Counted from the stretch's first letter, positions 25,584 through 35,611 are shown. The stretch: 64,000 bases of DNA from Bacillota bacterium (GCA_023460955.1 JAEWOH010000041.1:1-64000), one strand, 5' to 3'. The notes: a model not told the origin generated them from the sequence alone. Made by a program: numbers and translations.

Positions 25584-28500
25584 ATGCTGGTAAAGAATTT
25601 TTTTGAAGACCCTAAAACCCTTCATGTTGGAACTATGGAGGACAGAGCATATTATATTCCATACCCCGGACAAACGGAAGCAATGTCTGAGGATAGAAAT
25701 TCGTCGGCACGTTTCCAGTTGCTCAACGGGCAATGGAATTTCAAATATTTCAACAGCATATATGATGTTACCGAGGAATTCTATAATCCAGGCTTTGATA
25801 TTGCCCGTTGGGACAGTATTCCAGTACCTGCAGCCTGGCAGAATCATGGCTACGACAGGCACCAGTACACAAATATAAAATACCCTTTCCCGTATAATCC
25901 ACCTCATGTGCCGGTGGATAATCCCTGCGGTGCCTACGTTAGGCAGTTTGAAATGGCTGCAGGCAATCAGAGTATGAGAAAATACATCAACTTTGAAGGT
26001 GTAGACTCCTGTTTTTACTTATGGATAAATGGACACTTTATCGGCTACAGTCAGGTTTCACATTCCACAAGCGAATTTGATATTACCGACTTCGTTAAAG
26101 AAGGTACAAATTCAATAGCCGTGCTGGTTCTAAAATGGTGTGATGGCAGTTACTTCGAGGATCAGGACAAGTTTAGGATGTCCGGAATATTCAGGGATGT
26201 TTACCTTTTATACCGTCCTGAACAGCACATCCGGGATTTCTTTATAAAAACTGACCTTACCAACGAATACAAGCAAGCCGGTATAACCGTTGACTTGGAA
26301 TATCTGAAGGATATTCCTGTTAAAACAGACTATATACTGCTTAATACCGACGGAAAAATCCAAGAGATAACTGGAAGTGTAAGCGGTACAAGCATTAGGA
26401 TAAACCTCAAAAATCCAACGTTGTGGAATGCTGAGCAACCAAATTTATACACATTAATATTAAAAACTGAAGATGAAACTATCGCAGTAAAAGTTGGACT
26501 GAGAGAAATAAAGATAGTTGACAGGGTTGTATATTTAAATGGTCAGAAAATTAAATTCAAGGGTGTTAACAGGCATGACAGCCATCCAGTTAAGGGACCT
26601 GCAGTTAACGAAGCAGATATGCTAAAAGACCTTGAACTCATGAAACAGCATAATATCAATGCAATCCGGACCAGCCACTATCCGAATTCTCCAGTGTTTA
26701 CAGAGCTATGTGACAAATATGGCTTTTATGTTATTTCTGAAGCCGATATTGAAACTCACGGAACAACAATGATTTATGGGGGAGACCGCTATGGAGAAAA
26801 CTTTTCTCTGTTAGCAAATGACCCTGATTATGAGACAACAATTCTGGATCGTGTAAAAAAGAATGTAATCAGAGACAAGAACCATCCTTGCGTAGTTATC
26901 TGGTCCTTGGGAAACGAGTCAGGCTACGGAAGAAACTTTGAGAATGCACTCAGGTGGATTAAATGCTACGATACCGGCAGGCTGACACATTATGAAAGTG
27001 CGCACTACGTCCCGAAAGGTTATGAAGCTGACTTCAGCAATCTGGATTTATTCAGCTGTATGTATGCTTCTGTCGGCTATATTAAGAACTACTTTGAAGA
27101 AAAACACTGGGACAAGCCTTTTATTCAATGCGAATATGTGCATGCAATGGGTAACGGCCCGGGAGATATTGAGGATTATCACGACCTTATACAAAAGTAT
27201 GACGGCTTCTGCGGAGGCTTTGTATGGGAGTGGTGTGACCATGCAGTCTATATGGGGAGAACGGCCGACGGCAAGGATAAGTATTTTTATGGAGGAGATT
27301 TCGGAGAATTCCCTCATGACGGTAATTTCTGCCTGGATGGACTGGTTTACCCCGATAGAAGAGTGCACACCGGACTCCTGGAATACAAAAATATACTCCG
27401 TCCATTAAGATTGGTAAAGGAAAATCCGGGAGATGGTAAGTATACCTTCAGAAATATGCTGGATTTCATTAACATCAAAGATTACCTGTACATCTCTTAC
27501 CAAGTGACAAAGAATGGCGATACAATTGCCCAGGGAATCATAGAGGATGAAAGTGTACTGAATATAAAACCCCATCAGGAGAAGGTAATCTACCTCAACC
27601 TGGATAACATTATAAAGGACGAGTGTTATATTAAATTTGATTATATTCAGAAGGTTGAACTCCCTTTTACAAAACGGGGGCATTTGCTTGGATTTGACCA
27701 GGTTAAGCTGGCTTCAGACAGCACTGGGTTGACAGAAGACAGAATAAAGAGCATATTGGGTGCCTTTGATGCAATTAAAGGAGAGATGACCTTTGAAGAA
27801 TCGGACAGATATATAGTCGTCAAAGGCGTAAATTTCAAATATACCTTTAATAAATTCACCGGAGCCTTTGACAGAATGGTATATGATAATGAGGTGCTTT
27901 TGGAAAAACCAATGAATTATAATATCTGGAGAGCTCCTACCGACAATGACCGAAATGTCAGGGACAAGTGGGAAAAATACGGGTATAACAGGGCAATGTC
28001 CAGAGGGTTTACAACCCATGTTTCAAAAGAGGATAGCAATATCAGAATAATCACAGAGCTGACGGTTACTGCTGTTCATATACAGAGAATTCTGGATATA
28101 AGCGCTGAATGGAATATTGCAGATGATGGCACCGTATCAGTGAATCTCCAGGTGGAAAAGAACATGGAAACACCTTACCTTCCAAGATTCGGACTTAGAA
28201 TGTTTTTGCCACAGCAAATCAATAATGTAGAATATTTTGGGTTTGGACCATACGAAAGCTATGCTGATAAGAGAAGGGCCTCATACATGGGAAAATTCAA
28301 AGCTAAAGTAGAGGACCTTCATGAAGATTATATAAAACCTCAGGAGAACGGAAGCCATTGGGGCTGCCATTATGTTAAGGTTAACTCCGATTCAGGGCTG
28401 GGATTGCTGTTGCTTAATGATGAACCCTTCGGATTTAATGCATCCTCCTATACTCAAGAGGAACTGACCAACAAAATGCATAATTTTGAGCTGGAGAAGA

Positions 28501-28646
28501 GCGGAAGCACCGTGCTTTGTATTGATTATGCGCAAAGCGGTATCGGTTCCAACAGCTGCGGACCGGAATTAATTGAAAAGTACAGACTTAACGCTCAAAG
28601 ATTCCACACAACCTTTTTATTAAAGCCCTTTTGGACAAGACAGTGA
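25584..28646 (+). CDS. Beta-galactosidase, glycoside hydrolase family 2 (LacZ type)
   Basis: A 1020-residue protein of the length of E. coli LacZ. It has the N-terminal sugar-binding sandwich (about 50-215), the immunoglobulin-like domain, the TIM barrel with GVNRHDSHP, and the C-terminal Bgal_small domain (about 735-1015). The acid/base is Glu445 in SLGNESGYG and the nucleophile Glu517 in FIQCEYVHAMGN. No signal peptide, so it cleaves imported galactosides. The frame is open from 25479, but that start overlaps the hairpin; ATG 25584 follows TAGGAGAC. The exact glycoside cannot be told from sequence; side-chain galactose from xyloglucan or galactan would suit the setting. Confidence 0.93.
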   Translation: MLVKNFFEDPKTLHVGTMEDRAYYIPYPGQTEAMSEDRNSSARFQLLNGQWNFKYFNSIYDVTEEFYNPGFDIARWDSIPVPAAWQNHGYDRHQYTNIKYPFPYNPPHVPVDNPCGAYVRQFEMAAGNQSMRKYINFEGVDSCFYLWINGHFIGYSQVSHSTSEFDITDFVKEGTNSIAVLVLKWCDGSYFEDQDKFRMSGIFRDVYLLYRPEQHIRDFFIKTDLTNEYKQAGITVDLEYLKDIPVKTDYILLNTDGKIQEITGSVSGTSIRINLKNPTLWNAEQPNLYTLILKTEDETIAVKVGLREIKIVDRVVYLNGQKIKFKGVNRHDSHPVKGPAVNEADMLKDLELMKQHNINAIRTSHYPNSPVFTELCDKYGFYVISEADIETHGTTMIYGGDRYGENFSLLANDPDYETTILDRVKKNVIRDKNHPCVVIWSLGNESGYGRNFENALRWIKCYDTGRLTHYESAHYVPKGYEADFSNLDLFSCMYASVGYIKNYFEEKHWDKPFIQCEYVHAMGNGPGDIEDYHDLIQKYDGFCGGFVWEWCDHAVYMGRTADGKDKYFYGGDFGEFPHDGNFCLDGLVYPDRRVHTGLLEYKNILRPLRLVKENPGDGKYTFRNMLDFINIKDYLYISYQVTKNGDTIAQGIIEDESVLNIKPHQEKVIYLNLDNIIKDECYIKFDYIQKVELPFTKRGHLLGFDQVKLASDSTGLTEDRIKSILGAFDAIKGEMTFEESDRYIVVKGVNFKYTFNKFTGAFDRMVYDNEVLLEKPMNYNIWRAPTDNDRNVRDKWEKYGYNRAMSRGFTTHVSKEDSNIRIITELTVTAVHIQRILDISAEWNIADDGTVSVNLQVEKNMETPYLPRFGLRMFLPQQINNVEYFGFGPYESYADKRRASYMGKFKAKVEDLHEDYIKPQENGSHWGCHYVKVNSDSGLGLLLLNDEPFGFNASSYTQEELTNKMHNFELEKSGSTVLCIDYAQSGIGSNSCGPELIEKYRLNAQRFHTTFLLKPFWTRQ

Positions 28647-28768
28647 AATTAATACAGCCAAACTTCCAGGCAGGCCAAGAGACTGACAAGGATTCTGGAA
28701 CAGCTAATAATCTATTTTGACGACAGAATATCGCTTTTGGATGTAGAATAATCCCATACCATAATCAA

Positions 28769-28800
28769 AGGCTGCCAATTCAGTATTGACAGCCTAAAAA
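28769..28800 (+). terminator. Possible terminator after the GH2 gene
   Basis: GGCTGCCAA pairs with TTGACAGCC (one C-A mismatch) around 7 nt, followed by TAAAAATAAT. There is no good T run, so it is weak. Confidence 0.5.
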
Positions 28801-28810
28801 TAATGAGTAG

Positions 28811-29110
28811 AAAGGCTGTGTCACATCAAATAGACATGGTAAAAGAAACATTGTCACCGCAGGAAAAATAGGAAGCAAGAAATTTTGGGACTATGAAGAT
28901 GAATCTGAGAAAGTCAAATATTCTATTATAAGACATTCAGCTGTAACATTTGAAGGAAGCAGCGGCAGTGCTTTACTTAATGAAGACTTGGATATTGTAG
29001 GCATACATTTAGGTGGTAATGAGAATTTATTTCACCAGTTTGTATCTGGGATCGCAATACCAAATGATCAAGTACGTGCTTTTTTAGGAGAATGGATTAC
29101 CATAAGTTAA
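28811..29110 (+). pseudogene. Remnant of a trypsin/V8-like serine protease
   Basis: A 99-residue open stretch with no usable start codon begins right after a TAG and ends at TAA 29108-29110. It reads from KGCVTSNRHGKRNIVTAGKI to a nucleophile motif FEGSSGSALLNEDLDIVGIH, the GxSGxxL...VGI pattern of trypsin-like proteases, then SGIAIPNDQVRAFLG. The N-terminal lobe with the catalytic His is missing or unreadable. It is probably the decayed 3' part of an intracellular trypsin-like peptidase gene. No ribosome site or initiator is present, so translation is unlikely. Confidence 0.75.
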
Positions 29111-29275
29111 TTTGAAATATTGTTACCTTGTGCTTTCAAAAATTAAAGTCTGATATTTTACATTAACCTGGAAAACCAGAAAGCACAAAATTATATACAC
29201 TACCGTGGTATAGAAGTTCTTAGCCCCTAGCCCCTAGCTCCTAACTCCTAGCTCTTAACTACTAACTACTGCACA
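29111..29275. repeat. Inverted repeat and degenerate heptamer tract
   Basis: TTGTGCTTTC (29128-29137) and GAAAGCACAA (29179-29188) form a 10-bp inverted repeat. From 29217 to 29272 the sequence is a degenerate 7-nt repeat built of units such as TAGCCCC, TAGCTCC, TAACTCC, TAGCTCT and TAACTAC. It runs up to the stop codon of the minus-strand AraC gene. No coding or regulatory role is evident. Confidence 0.6.
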
Positions 29276-30031
29276 TCACGTCAGCTTTCTGTATTCCGAA
29301 GGGGAGAGCTGCATTACCTTTCGGAAGGTATTGCTGAAATAATATACATCGTTAAATCCCGTAAGCTCAGCTACTTCACTTACACTGTATTCACCGCTTT
29401 GTAGCAGAATAGCAGCTTTGTTTATTCTGACCTTCATTAGAAAAGTGTGTATTGTCATGCCTTCAGATTTTTTGAAAAGTGCGCCACAATAAACATTGTT
29501 CAGATTCAATTTGTCCGCCAATTGTGATACAGTGATATCCTCCGTATAATGTTCAATTATATAACGTTTTATAGACCGCACATGGCGATTGCCGCTGTCA
29601 TTTCTATTAAAGTAAAGCAGCTTATGAAGAATTAGTGCAAAAATAGCCTGACACTTAAGCTGGTAACCCTCTGACTGCTGAAGCCATTCATATTTAAGAT
29701 CCCTGAACAGGTGATAGAATTCAGTAAAATCATTAACCTTTGTGATTGTAGGGATAGATACACGTTCTCCGTTACTCAGGACAAAATCAATTGCTACACA
29801 TTTCATACCTTCAGTAGAAGCTATGCGAGTACTTCCGCACTTTATGAAAAGGATATCACCCTTTACTATATGGTAATTGACCCCATCGATAGTATAATCT
29901 GCACTTCCGTCAAGTACAAAGACCAGATCGTAAAAAGCTATCTTCTGCAATGAGATTTTCCAAGAAGACGTACATTCCTTTTCCACAAAATAAATCATTG
30001 TAGGATAAATAACGTTATTCATAAACATCAC
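29276..30031 (-). CDS. AraC-family transcriptional regulator
   Basis: About 250 residues. The N-terminal part (about 15-85) is a cupin-like sensor with YDLVFVLDGSADYTIDGVNY; the C-terminal part (about 150-250) is an AraC domain with ITVSQLADKLNLNNVYCGALF and VAELTGFNDVYYFSNTFRKV. Several starts are possible: GTG 30031, ATG 30028 and ATG 30022; the ribosome site is only a weak GTGGGTG. It is divergent from the Gfo/Idh/MocA pair across 165 bp and probably regulates it. Ligand unknown. Confidence 0.85.
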   Translation of the reverse strand: MMFMNNVIYPTMIYFVEKECTSSWKISLQKIAFYDLVFVLDGSADYTIDGVNYHIVKGDILFIKCGSTRIASTEGMKCVAIDFVLSNGERVSIPTITKVNDFTEFYHLFRDLKYEWLQQSEGYQLKCQAIFALILHKLLYFNRNDSGNRHVRSIKRYIIEHYTEDITVSQLADKLNLNNVYCGALFKKSEGMTIHTFLMKVRINKAAILLQSGEYSVSEVAELTGFNDVYYFSNTFRKVMQLSPSEYRKLT

Positions 30032-30196
30032 CCACTAACCACATTTTAGCGCAAATATATCACTTTGTATTAATGGTGTCAATAAATTATATTTTGAAAA
30101 AATCTTTAATTTGTATAAATAAATTAAGTTTAACCTATGGAGCTAATGGCATAAAAAATAATAGAATTATATCATATTGATAATGAGGTGATTTAA

Positions 30197-31360
30197 ATGA
30201 TAAGAGTTGCAATCATAGGTACTGGAAACATATCTAAACAGCACATTGAATCCTACCTTGAGTTTCCTCAAAGGTGTAAAATTGTTGCATTTGCAGATAT
30301 ATATCGCGACAAGTCAATCGAGCTGGTAAAAAAATACGGACTTGATGTTGAAATCTTTGATTCGTACAAAGAACTGATTGGAAGAAATGATATCGATTTG
30401 GTAAGTATTTGCACGCCTCCCTTCTGTCATGCTGAAATAGCAGAGGATTTCTTAAATGACGGTAAACACGTTATAGTTGAAAAACCAATGGCGGCTTCCC
30501 TTGAAGAATGTGACAGAATGATAGCCGCTGCTGAGAAAACTAAAACCATTCTTGCTGTGGTGGCTCAGAACAGGTTTAAAGACCCGATTATGAATCTGAA
30601 GAAAGTTCTGGGCAGCGGAAAAATCGGAAGAATACTTCACGCCCAGATTGATTCCCACTGGTGGAGGGGGCATTGCTATTACGACCTCTGGTGGAGGGGG
30701 ACCTGGGAAAAAGAAGGTGGAGGCTGTACACTTAATCACGCTGTTCACCACATTGACATGCTTGCGTGGATGATGGGTAAACCTCTTACGGTTCAGGCCC
30801 TTCTGAGCAACGCGTCACATGATAACGCGGAGGTCGAGGATATTTCCATAGCTGCGCTGCAGTATCCGGGAGGAGCGGTTGCTCAGATTACAAGCTCGGT
30901 TATTCATCATGGGGAAGAGCAACAGGTTGTTTTTCAGGGAGAAAAAGCGCGAATATCAGCACCTTGGAAGGCGCGTGCAATGGCATCTAAAAGCAATGGT
31001 TTTCCCGAGGATAATACTGAACTTGAGAAGGAGCTTAATGAATATTACGCCAGCCTTCCAAGCTTAGAGTATACCGATCATAAAGGTCAGATAGATAATT
31101 TGCTTACAGCTATAGAGACAGGAGGAAGGCCGCTCATTACGGGAGAAAGCGGGAGACTGACCATTGAAATAATTACAGCTATATACAAAGCGGGTTTTGA
31201 GAGGAAAACGGTGGAGCTTCCAATTCAAAAGGATGATCCGTATTATACCGTAAAGGGAATACAGAAGAATGCTACACATTTTTACGAAAAGAAGGCTTCT
31301 GTTGTAAACCTGGGAGAGGGACAGGATATAACTGTCGGAAGCGATTATAAAAGTAAATAA
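30197..31360 (+). CDS. Gfo/Idh/MocA-family oxidoreductase
   Basis: A 387-residue NAD(P)-dependent sugar or cyclitol dehydrogenase. It begins MIRVAIIGTGNISKQHIESY (Rossmann domain, about 1-120), has the family motif VEKPMAASLEEC and a C-terminal alpha/beta domain with GGGCTLNHAVHHIDML, whose histidines fit the catalytic region. ATG 30197 follows TGAGGTG. The second oxidoreductase follows 93 nt later. Substrate is unknown; the neighbouring glycoside genes suggest a sugar-derived compound. Confidence 0.88.
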   Translation: MIRVAIIGTGNISKQHIESYLEFPQRCKIVAFADIYRDKSIELVKKYGLDVEIFDSYKELIGRNDIDLVSICTPPFCHAEIAEDFLNDGKHVIVEKPMAASLEECDRMIAAAEKTKTILAVVAQNRFKDPIMNLKKVLGSGKIGRILHAQIDSHWWRGHCYYDLWWRGTWEKEGGGCTLNHAVHHIDMLAWMMGKPLTVQALLSNASHDNAEVEDISIAALQYPGGAVAQITSSVIHHGEEQQVVFQGEKARISAPWKARAMASKSNGFPEDNTELEKELNEYYASLPSLEYTDHKGQIDNLLTAIETGGRPLITGESGRLTIEIITAIYKAGFERKTVELPIQKDDPYYTVKGIQKNATHFYEKKASVVNLGEGQDITVGSDYKSK

Positions 31361-31453
31361 TTTTTTTAAGACAAAGTTGATGGAAGTAGGAGGGTAACAG
31401 CGACATCCTTAAACCAACCTACTCAATTGTTATAAAACACGGAGGTGCATGGA

Positions 31454-32527
31454 ATGGAGAGAGTTGAAGGAATGAACTATATGCCAAAGGGAAAACCCGA
31501 CCCGGTTGTAAAACCAGGTGAGTTTATGTTTGCAGCGGTAGGTCTTGATCATGCTCATATAGGTGGTATGTGTAACGGATTGATAGAAGCCGGCGGTACT
31601 TTAAAGTGGATTTATGATCCGGACCCAGACAAACTGGAAAGGTATATCAGCATGTATCCTCAAGCAAAGCGGGCCAGAAGTGAGGAGGAAGTGTTATGTG
31701 ACCCGGAGGTAAAAATGGTGGCCGGTGCGGCAATTACTTCCGAAAGGTGTTCCTTAGGTCTTCGGGTAATGGATGCCGGAAAGGATTATTTTACTGACAA
31801 GGCTCCTCTTACTACTTTAGAACAACTGGAAGCAGCAAAGGCCAAAGTAAGGGACACAGGTAGAAAATACGCAGTATATTACAGCGAGCGTATACATGTT
31901 GAGGACGCTGTTTTCGCAGGGCAGCTCATTGAACAGGGAGCTATCGGAAAGGTTATTCAGACAATAGGAATGGGGCCACATAGACTGAGTGCAAAAATGA
32001 GACCCGAATGGTTTTTCCTAAAGGAAAAGTACGGAGGTATTCTGTGCGATATTGGAAGTCATCAGATTGAACAATTTTTGTATTATACAGGCGCAAAGGA
32101 TGCCAGGGTAGTAAACAGTCAGATAGCAAATTACGCTCACCCTGAGTACCCTGAACTTGATGATTTCGGTGATGCGACTCTTGTAGCCGACAATGGAGCG
32201 TCAGGCTATTTCAGGGTTGACTGGTTCACGCCGGATGGATTGTCCACCTGGGGGGACGGAAGAACCTTTATTCTTGGAACCGAAGGCTATATCGAGCTAA
32301 GGAAATATGTAAATGTTACTGTTAATAAGGACGGCGGTACTGTCTTCCTCGTAAACGGTAAAGAAGAAAAGGCTTATGATATCCGCGGTAAGGTGGGGTA
32401 TCCATACTTTGGACAGCTGATACTGGACTGTATAAATAGAACTGAAAATGCCATGACACAGGAACATGCCTTCAAGGCGGCTGAACTTTGTGTAAAAGCA
32501 CAGCTTCAGGCTGTTAAGCTGAGATAG
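31454..32527 (+). CDS. Second Gfo/Idh/MocA-family oxidoreductase
   Basis: A 357-residue protein. The Rossmann part carries FAAVGLDHAHIGGMCNGLI instead of the classic GxGxxG, and the active-site region has YYSERI and GGILCDIGSHQIEQFLYY. The divergent nucleotide motif, with two histidines where glycines are expected, resembles a subgroup of uncharacterised bacterial oxidoreductases. ATG 31454 follows CGGAGGTGC; in-frame GTG 31445 lies inside that site. It ends at a shared terminator with the DeoR gene. Confidence 0.85.
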   Translation: MERVEGMNYMPKGKPDPVVKPGEFMFAAVGLDHAHIGGMCNGLIEAGGTLKWIYDPDPDKLERYISMYPQAKRARSEEEVLCDPEVKMVAGAAITSERCSLGLRVMDAGKDYFTDKAPLTTLEQLEAAKAKVRDTGRKYAVYYSERIHVEDAVFAGQLIEQGAIGKVIQTIGMGPHRLSAKMRPEWFFLKEKYGGILCDIGSHQIEQFLYYTGAKDARVVNSQIANYAHPEYPELDDFGDATLVADNGASGYFRVDWFTPDGLSTWGDGRTFILGTEGYIELRKYVNVTVNKDGGTVFLVNGKEEKAYDIRGKVGYPYFGQLILDCINRTENAMTQEHAFKAAELCVKAQLQAVKLR

Positions 32528-32547
32528 TATAGTTTCTCATTAACAAG

Positions 32548-32587
32548 AAGGAGTGATGAAAATAAAGATTTTCATCACTCCTTTTTA
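32548..32587. terminator. Bidirectional terminator
   Basis: GGAGTGATGAAAAT-AAAG-ATTTTCATCACTCC is a perfect 14-bp stem followed by TTTTT, with AAG-rich sequence on the other side. It overlaps the 3' end of the minus-strand DeoR gene. Confidence 0.9.
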
Positions 32588-33349
32588 TACAAGAACTATC
32601 TCGGCTCCTAATGTACTAAATGCTTTTATGGCACTCTCATCGGCATCCTTATTAGTTACTAACGTAAACTTTTCACACAGCCTTCCAACGGAGACAAAAT
32701 CGTGCTTTAATATTTTTGAACTGTCTGCCAGGATAATTATGTGATCAGAGGAATTAAGTACTGCCTGATAGTTACCTAGCTGAGCGACACTCCCCACATA
32801 TAGCTGACCATCAGAGCCTATTCCTGTAACGCCCATAAAGGCATATTTGAATCTGAACTGCATAAGCATATTCTCAGCAAAAATACCTGTAGCTGAGAGG
32901 GTGTTTCCTATAATATCTCCGCCCACCTGCAACACCGAGAGGGCTGACCGACTACCAAGCTCTTGCGATATATTTAATGCGTCTGTTACAATAAGTAACT
33001 TTTTTGAATTGTCTATTTTCTGAACAAGATAGTGGGTTGAGGTTCCTGAACCAATAAATATTTTCTGTCCGCCGGAAATTATAGCTGAAGCTGCTGCGGC
33101 TATTTCCTGCTTTTTTTCCTTGTTTCTGTCCAGCCGGAGATAGAAGGGGTTTTCAATGAGCACATCAGTATCAGGCAGCAGCGCTCCTCCGTGGGAACGC
33201 ACCAGCAGCTGATGGAGCTCCATTTCATCAAGGTCGCGTCTTATTGTCATATTTGATACTTGAAATAGCTGACAGAGCTCCTCAATTATTACATGACCGT
33301 TAGCTCTTAGCATACTTAAAATTTGTTTTTGGCGATCTTCTTTCAGCAT
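32585..33349 (-). CDS. DeoR-family transcriptional repressor
   Basis: A 254-residue protein: N-terminal winged helix (about 5-60, with EELCQLFQVSNMTIRRDLDEME) and C-terminal sugar-phosphate-binding DeoRC domain (about 75-230, with GSGTSTHYLVQKI and the ILADSSK motif). Proteins of this type respond to phosphorylated sugars. No kinase or transport gene is adjacent, so its target is unclear. It converges on the oxidoreductase pair and lies 87 nt after the TetR gene in the same direction. ATG 33349 follows CGGAG. Confidence 0.9.
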   Translation of the reverse strand: MLKEDRQKQILSMLRANGHVIIEELCQLFQVSNMTIRRDLDEMELHQLLVRSHGGALLPDTDVLIENPFYLRLDRNKEKKQEIAAAASAIISGGQKIFIGSGTSTHYLVQKIDNSKKLLIVTDALNISQELGSRSALSVLQVGGDIIGNTLSATGIFAENMLMQFRFKYAFMGVTGIGSDGQLYVGSVAQLGNYQAVLNSSDHIIILADSSKILKHDFVSVGRLCEKFTLVTNKDADESAIKAFSTLGAEIVLV

Positions 33350-33436
33350 ATTATTGTCTCCGTTAACAGAACCCAGTTTACAGGGTGATACCTCAGGCCT
33401 GCCATTTCTGATTTTACTGTAAAAGCCTTAATTGTG

Positions 33437-34018
33437 TCAAACTCTTAAGATGTCTACAATCCATCTGCTTTCAGGCAGTGGAATGTCGCTTCTCTGACAT
33501 AAACTCTGTGCTATTCCCTGTATAGCGCTCCAAAACGCTACACCAAGAGCGACGGGGTCTCCGGTCTTTATCTGACCAAGCTGCTGCCCCTTTACTATAA
33601 CAGGTAGAATAGGTGTCATAGCATCAAATTTACTGACGATCTCCTTTACGCTATCGGGTATTCCTTCTGAATTCATTGTTTGGGGCATTAAAAAGAACAT
33701 TTTTGCAGTAAAGGAATCTGTTCTCAGCGCTTTAAATATATCCTCCGTGATTTTTTCAAGGGCACCAATAGGTGGAAGAGTAGTATCACTTAGTTGCTCA
33801 AGTACGCATTTTGGCCCATCCATACCTATTTTGACCAACTCAACATAAATCTGCTCTTTTGACTCAAAATAATTAAAGAATAAACCTGTACTAATATTTA
33901 GTTTTTTAGCAATATCTCTGATTGTGGTAGCGGCAAAACCTCTCCTGATAATCATATCAAGTGCACATTCGAGTATTTGCTGCCTGCGGTCATTGCGCTG
34001 TTGCTGTCTTTTGTTCAT
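33437..34018 (-). CDS. TetR-family transcriptional regulator
   Basis: A 193-residue protein with the N-terminal TetR helix-turn-helix (about 10-57, with IIRRGFAATTIRDIAKKLNI and STGLFFNYFESKEQIY) and a divergent helical ligand domain. It lies 138 nt downstream of the CrtI-like gene on the same strand and may be its regulator. The palindrome at 35731-35746 upstream of that gene is a candidate operator. Confidence 0.88.
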   Translation of the reverse strand: MNKRQQQRNDRRQQILECALDMIIRRGFAATTIRDIAKKLNISTGLFFNYFESKEQIYVELVKIGMDGPKCVLEQLSDTTLPPIGALEKITEDIFKALRTDSFTAKMFFLMPQTMNSEGIPDSVKEIVSKFDAMTPILPVIVKGQQLGQIKTGDPVALGVAFWSAIQGIAQSLCQRSDIPLPESRWIVDILRV

Positions 34019-34156
34019 AAGACTGCCTGCACCCGATTATATTAATATTGAAGTGTAATGGTGCAGGCTATATACCTCCTGTTTTGGTTTTAATAGGTAA
34101 ACTTAACCTGAAAGATTATTAATTAATTATAACTTTGATATATTTGTTATGCCAAT

Positions 34157-35611
34157 TTATTTTAAATATTTACAGATGGACTTTGCAGCTTCCTTTCCGC
34201 TATAAACTGCGGAACAAATTCCTCCTCCCACCGTTGTCCATTGCCCGCATAAGTATAGTCCTTTAATTCCCGGAACAGTTTTTTTAATGTTGGTTGAGAT
34301 TGAGGACGGTACAGGTGCGAAGCCTTCCCAGGAGCCCTTGTACAAATTGGCATATCGGACATAGGTTGCCGGAGTAGCTACGTCAGTAACTTCTATTGCA
34401 GCTTTAAACCCGGGAATGCGCTTATCCAGCGCAGAAGCAACGGCTTGACTAAGTTCTTCCTTTCTTGTTTTATAAGCCTCAAGGGAGCTATTTCTGAGAT
34501 TAACCCAATAATCAAGCTTTGAATCTACCATTACCATCACGCTGCTGCAATTTTCAGGTGCCGAGGAGGGATCGAATTCAAAGGAGCGGATACCAAGGAA
34601 GTAGCAGGTGCTATCAGGATCAGTATTTATTCCTTCAGGACATTCAAAATTCTGTGCATAAGGTATATTAAGTTTTTTGTTCAGTCCGAAGGAGACTACA
34701 ATAAGCGGGCTGAAAAGCTCTGCTGATTCCAACAGCTTGTCAAGCTGTTTGTGAGAATATTTTCCGTCCAGCATTCTTTTCATCACATCATACATATCAC
34801 ATGCGGCGACAATGGCATCTGAAGAATAAAGGTTACCTTTAACTTCCAGAGAGGTTGCTTTTCCGTTTTCTACAATTATCTTATCAACCTTGCTTGAGAG
34901 GTGTATAGTTCCACCCAGCTGCCGGTAGTACTTTTCCATACGGTGGATGACATCATAAGCTCCGCCCATGGGGTAACCTGCGTTGCCGCTCATACGAGTT
35001 CCCAACATCATAATAAGGCCGAACAAAGAGTATTGGGGAGGCATCAGATGAAATAACAGAGTTTTGATAACCGGGCTTTTGAAGTTATCAGCATATTCTT
35101 TTACTGAAACCTTTGCATATTTTCTTACCAGACTTAAAAATCCTCGGCTGTTTTTCATTACATCAATAAACTCTTTTATTCCATTGGGAAACCCTACAGG
35201 CATTGTTGTATTGATCATAGTAGCAATGTCCTTGCAAAAAGCCTCAATTTGTGAACTATCCTCAGGAGAAACAGATAATAAGAATTCTTTGAACGGCTTC
35301 GGAGTCATTGGTATTTCATAAGTTATTCCATTTATCTGAGTTTTAATGCTTAATGCATTGTATATTTCAGTATTTTTATCAAGTGCATGTACTTCCTCGT
35401 ACAGCTTGTAATAAGGAGAGTCAGGCTTTGTTCCCACCATCCAGTGAATACAACCGTCAAAACGGTACCCCTTGCGTTCCCAGGCAGTGCACATTCCTCC
35501 TGCCTGACCGGAGATTTCAAATATTTCAGTCTGCACACCCTGCTCCTGAAGATAAATTCCTGTACTCAAACCAGCCAGACCTGCACCGATAATCAATACT
35601 TTTTTACTCAT
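34157..35611 (-). CDS. Phytoene desaturase/CrtI-like FAD-dependent oxidoreductase
   Basis: A 484-residue flavoprotein with the N-terminal FAD motif VLIIGAGLAGLSTGIYL, the conserved GGMCTAWERKGYRFDGCIHW region, and the C-terminal FAD motif GLYLCGQWTTVGGGICSAV. The family includes phytoene desaturases, carotene isomerases and retinol saturases. No carotenoid synthesis gene is nearby, so the substrate is unknown; many clostridia carry such orphan members. It precedes the TetR gene on the minus strand. Confidence 0.85.
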   Translation of the reverse strand: MSKKVLIIGAGLAGLSTGIYLQEQGVQTEIFEISGQAGGMCTAWERKGYRFDGCIHWMVGTKPDSPYYKLYEEVHALDKNTEIYNALSIKTQINGITYEIPMTPKPFKEFLLSVSPEDSSQIEAFCKDIATMINTTMPVGFPNGIKEFIDVMKNSRGFLSLVRKYAKVSVKEYADNFKSPVIKTLLFHLMPPQYSLFGLIMMLGTRMSGNAGYPMGGAYDVIHRMEKYYRQLGGTIHLSSKVDKIIVENGKATSLEVKGNLYSSDAIVAACDMYDVMKRMLDGKYSHKQLDKLLESAELFSPLIVVSFGLNKKLNIPYAQNFECPEGINTDPDSTCYFLGIRSFEFDPSSAPENCSSVMVMVDSKLDYWVNLRNSSLEAYKTRKEELSQAVASALDKRIPGFKAAIEVTDVATPATYVRYANLYKGSWEGFAPVPSSISTNIKKTVPGIKGLYLCGQWTTVGGGICSAVYSGKEAAKSICKYLK

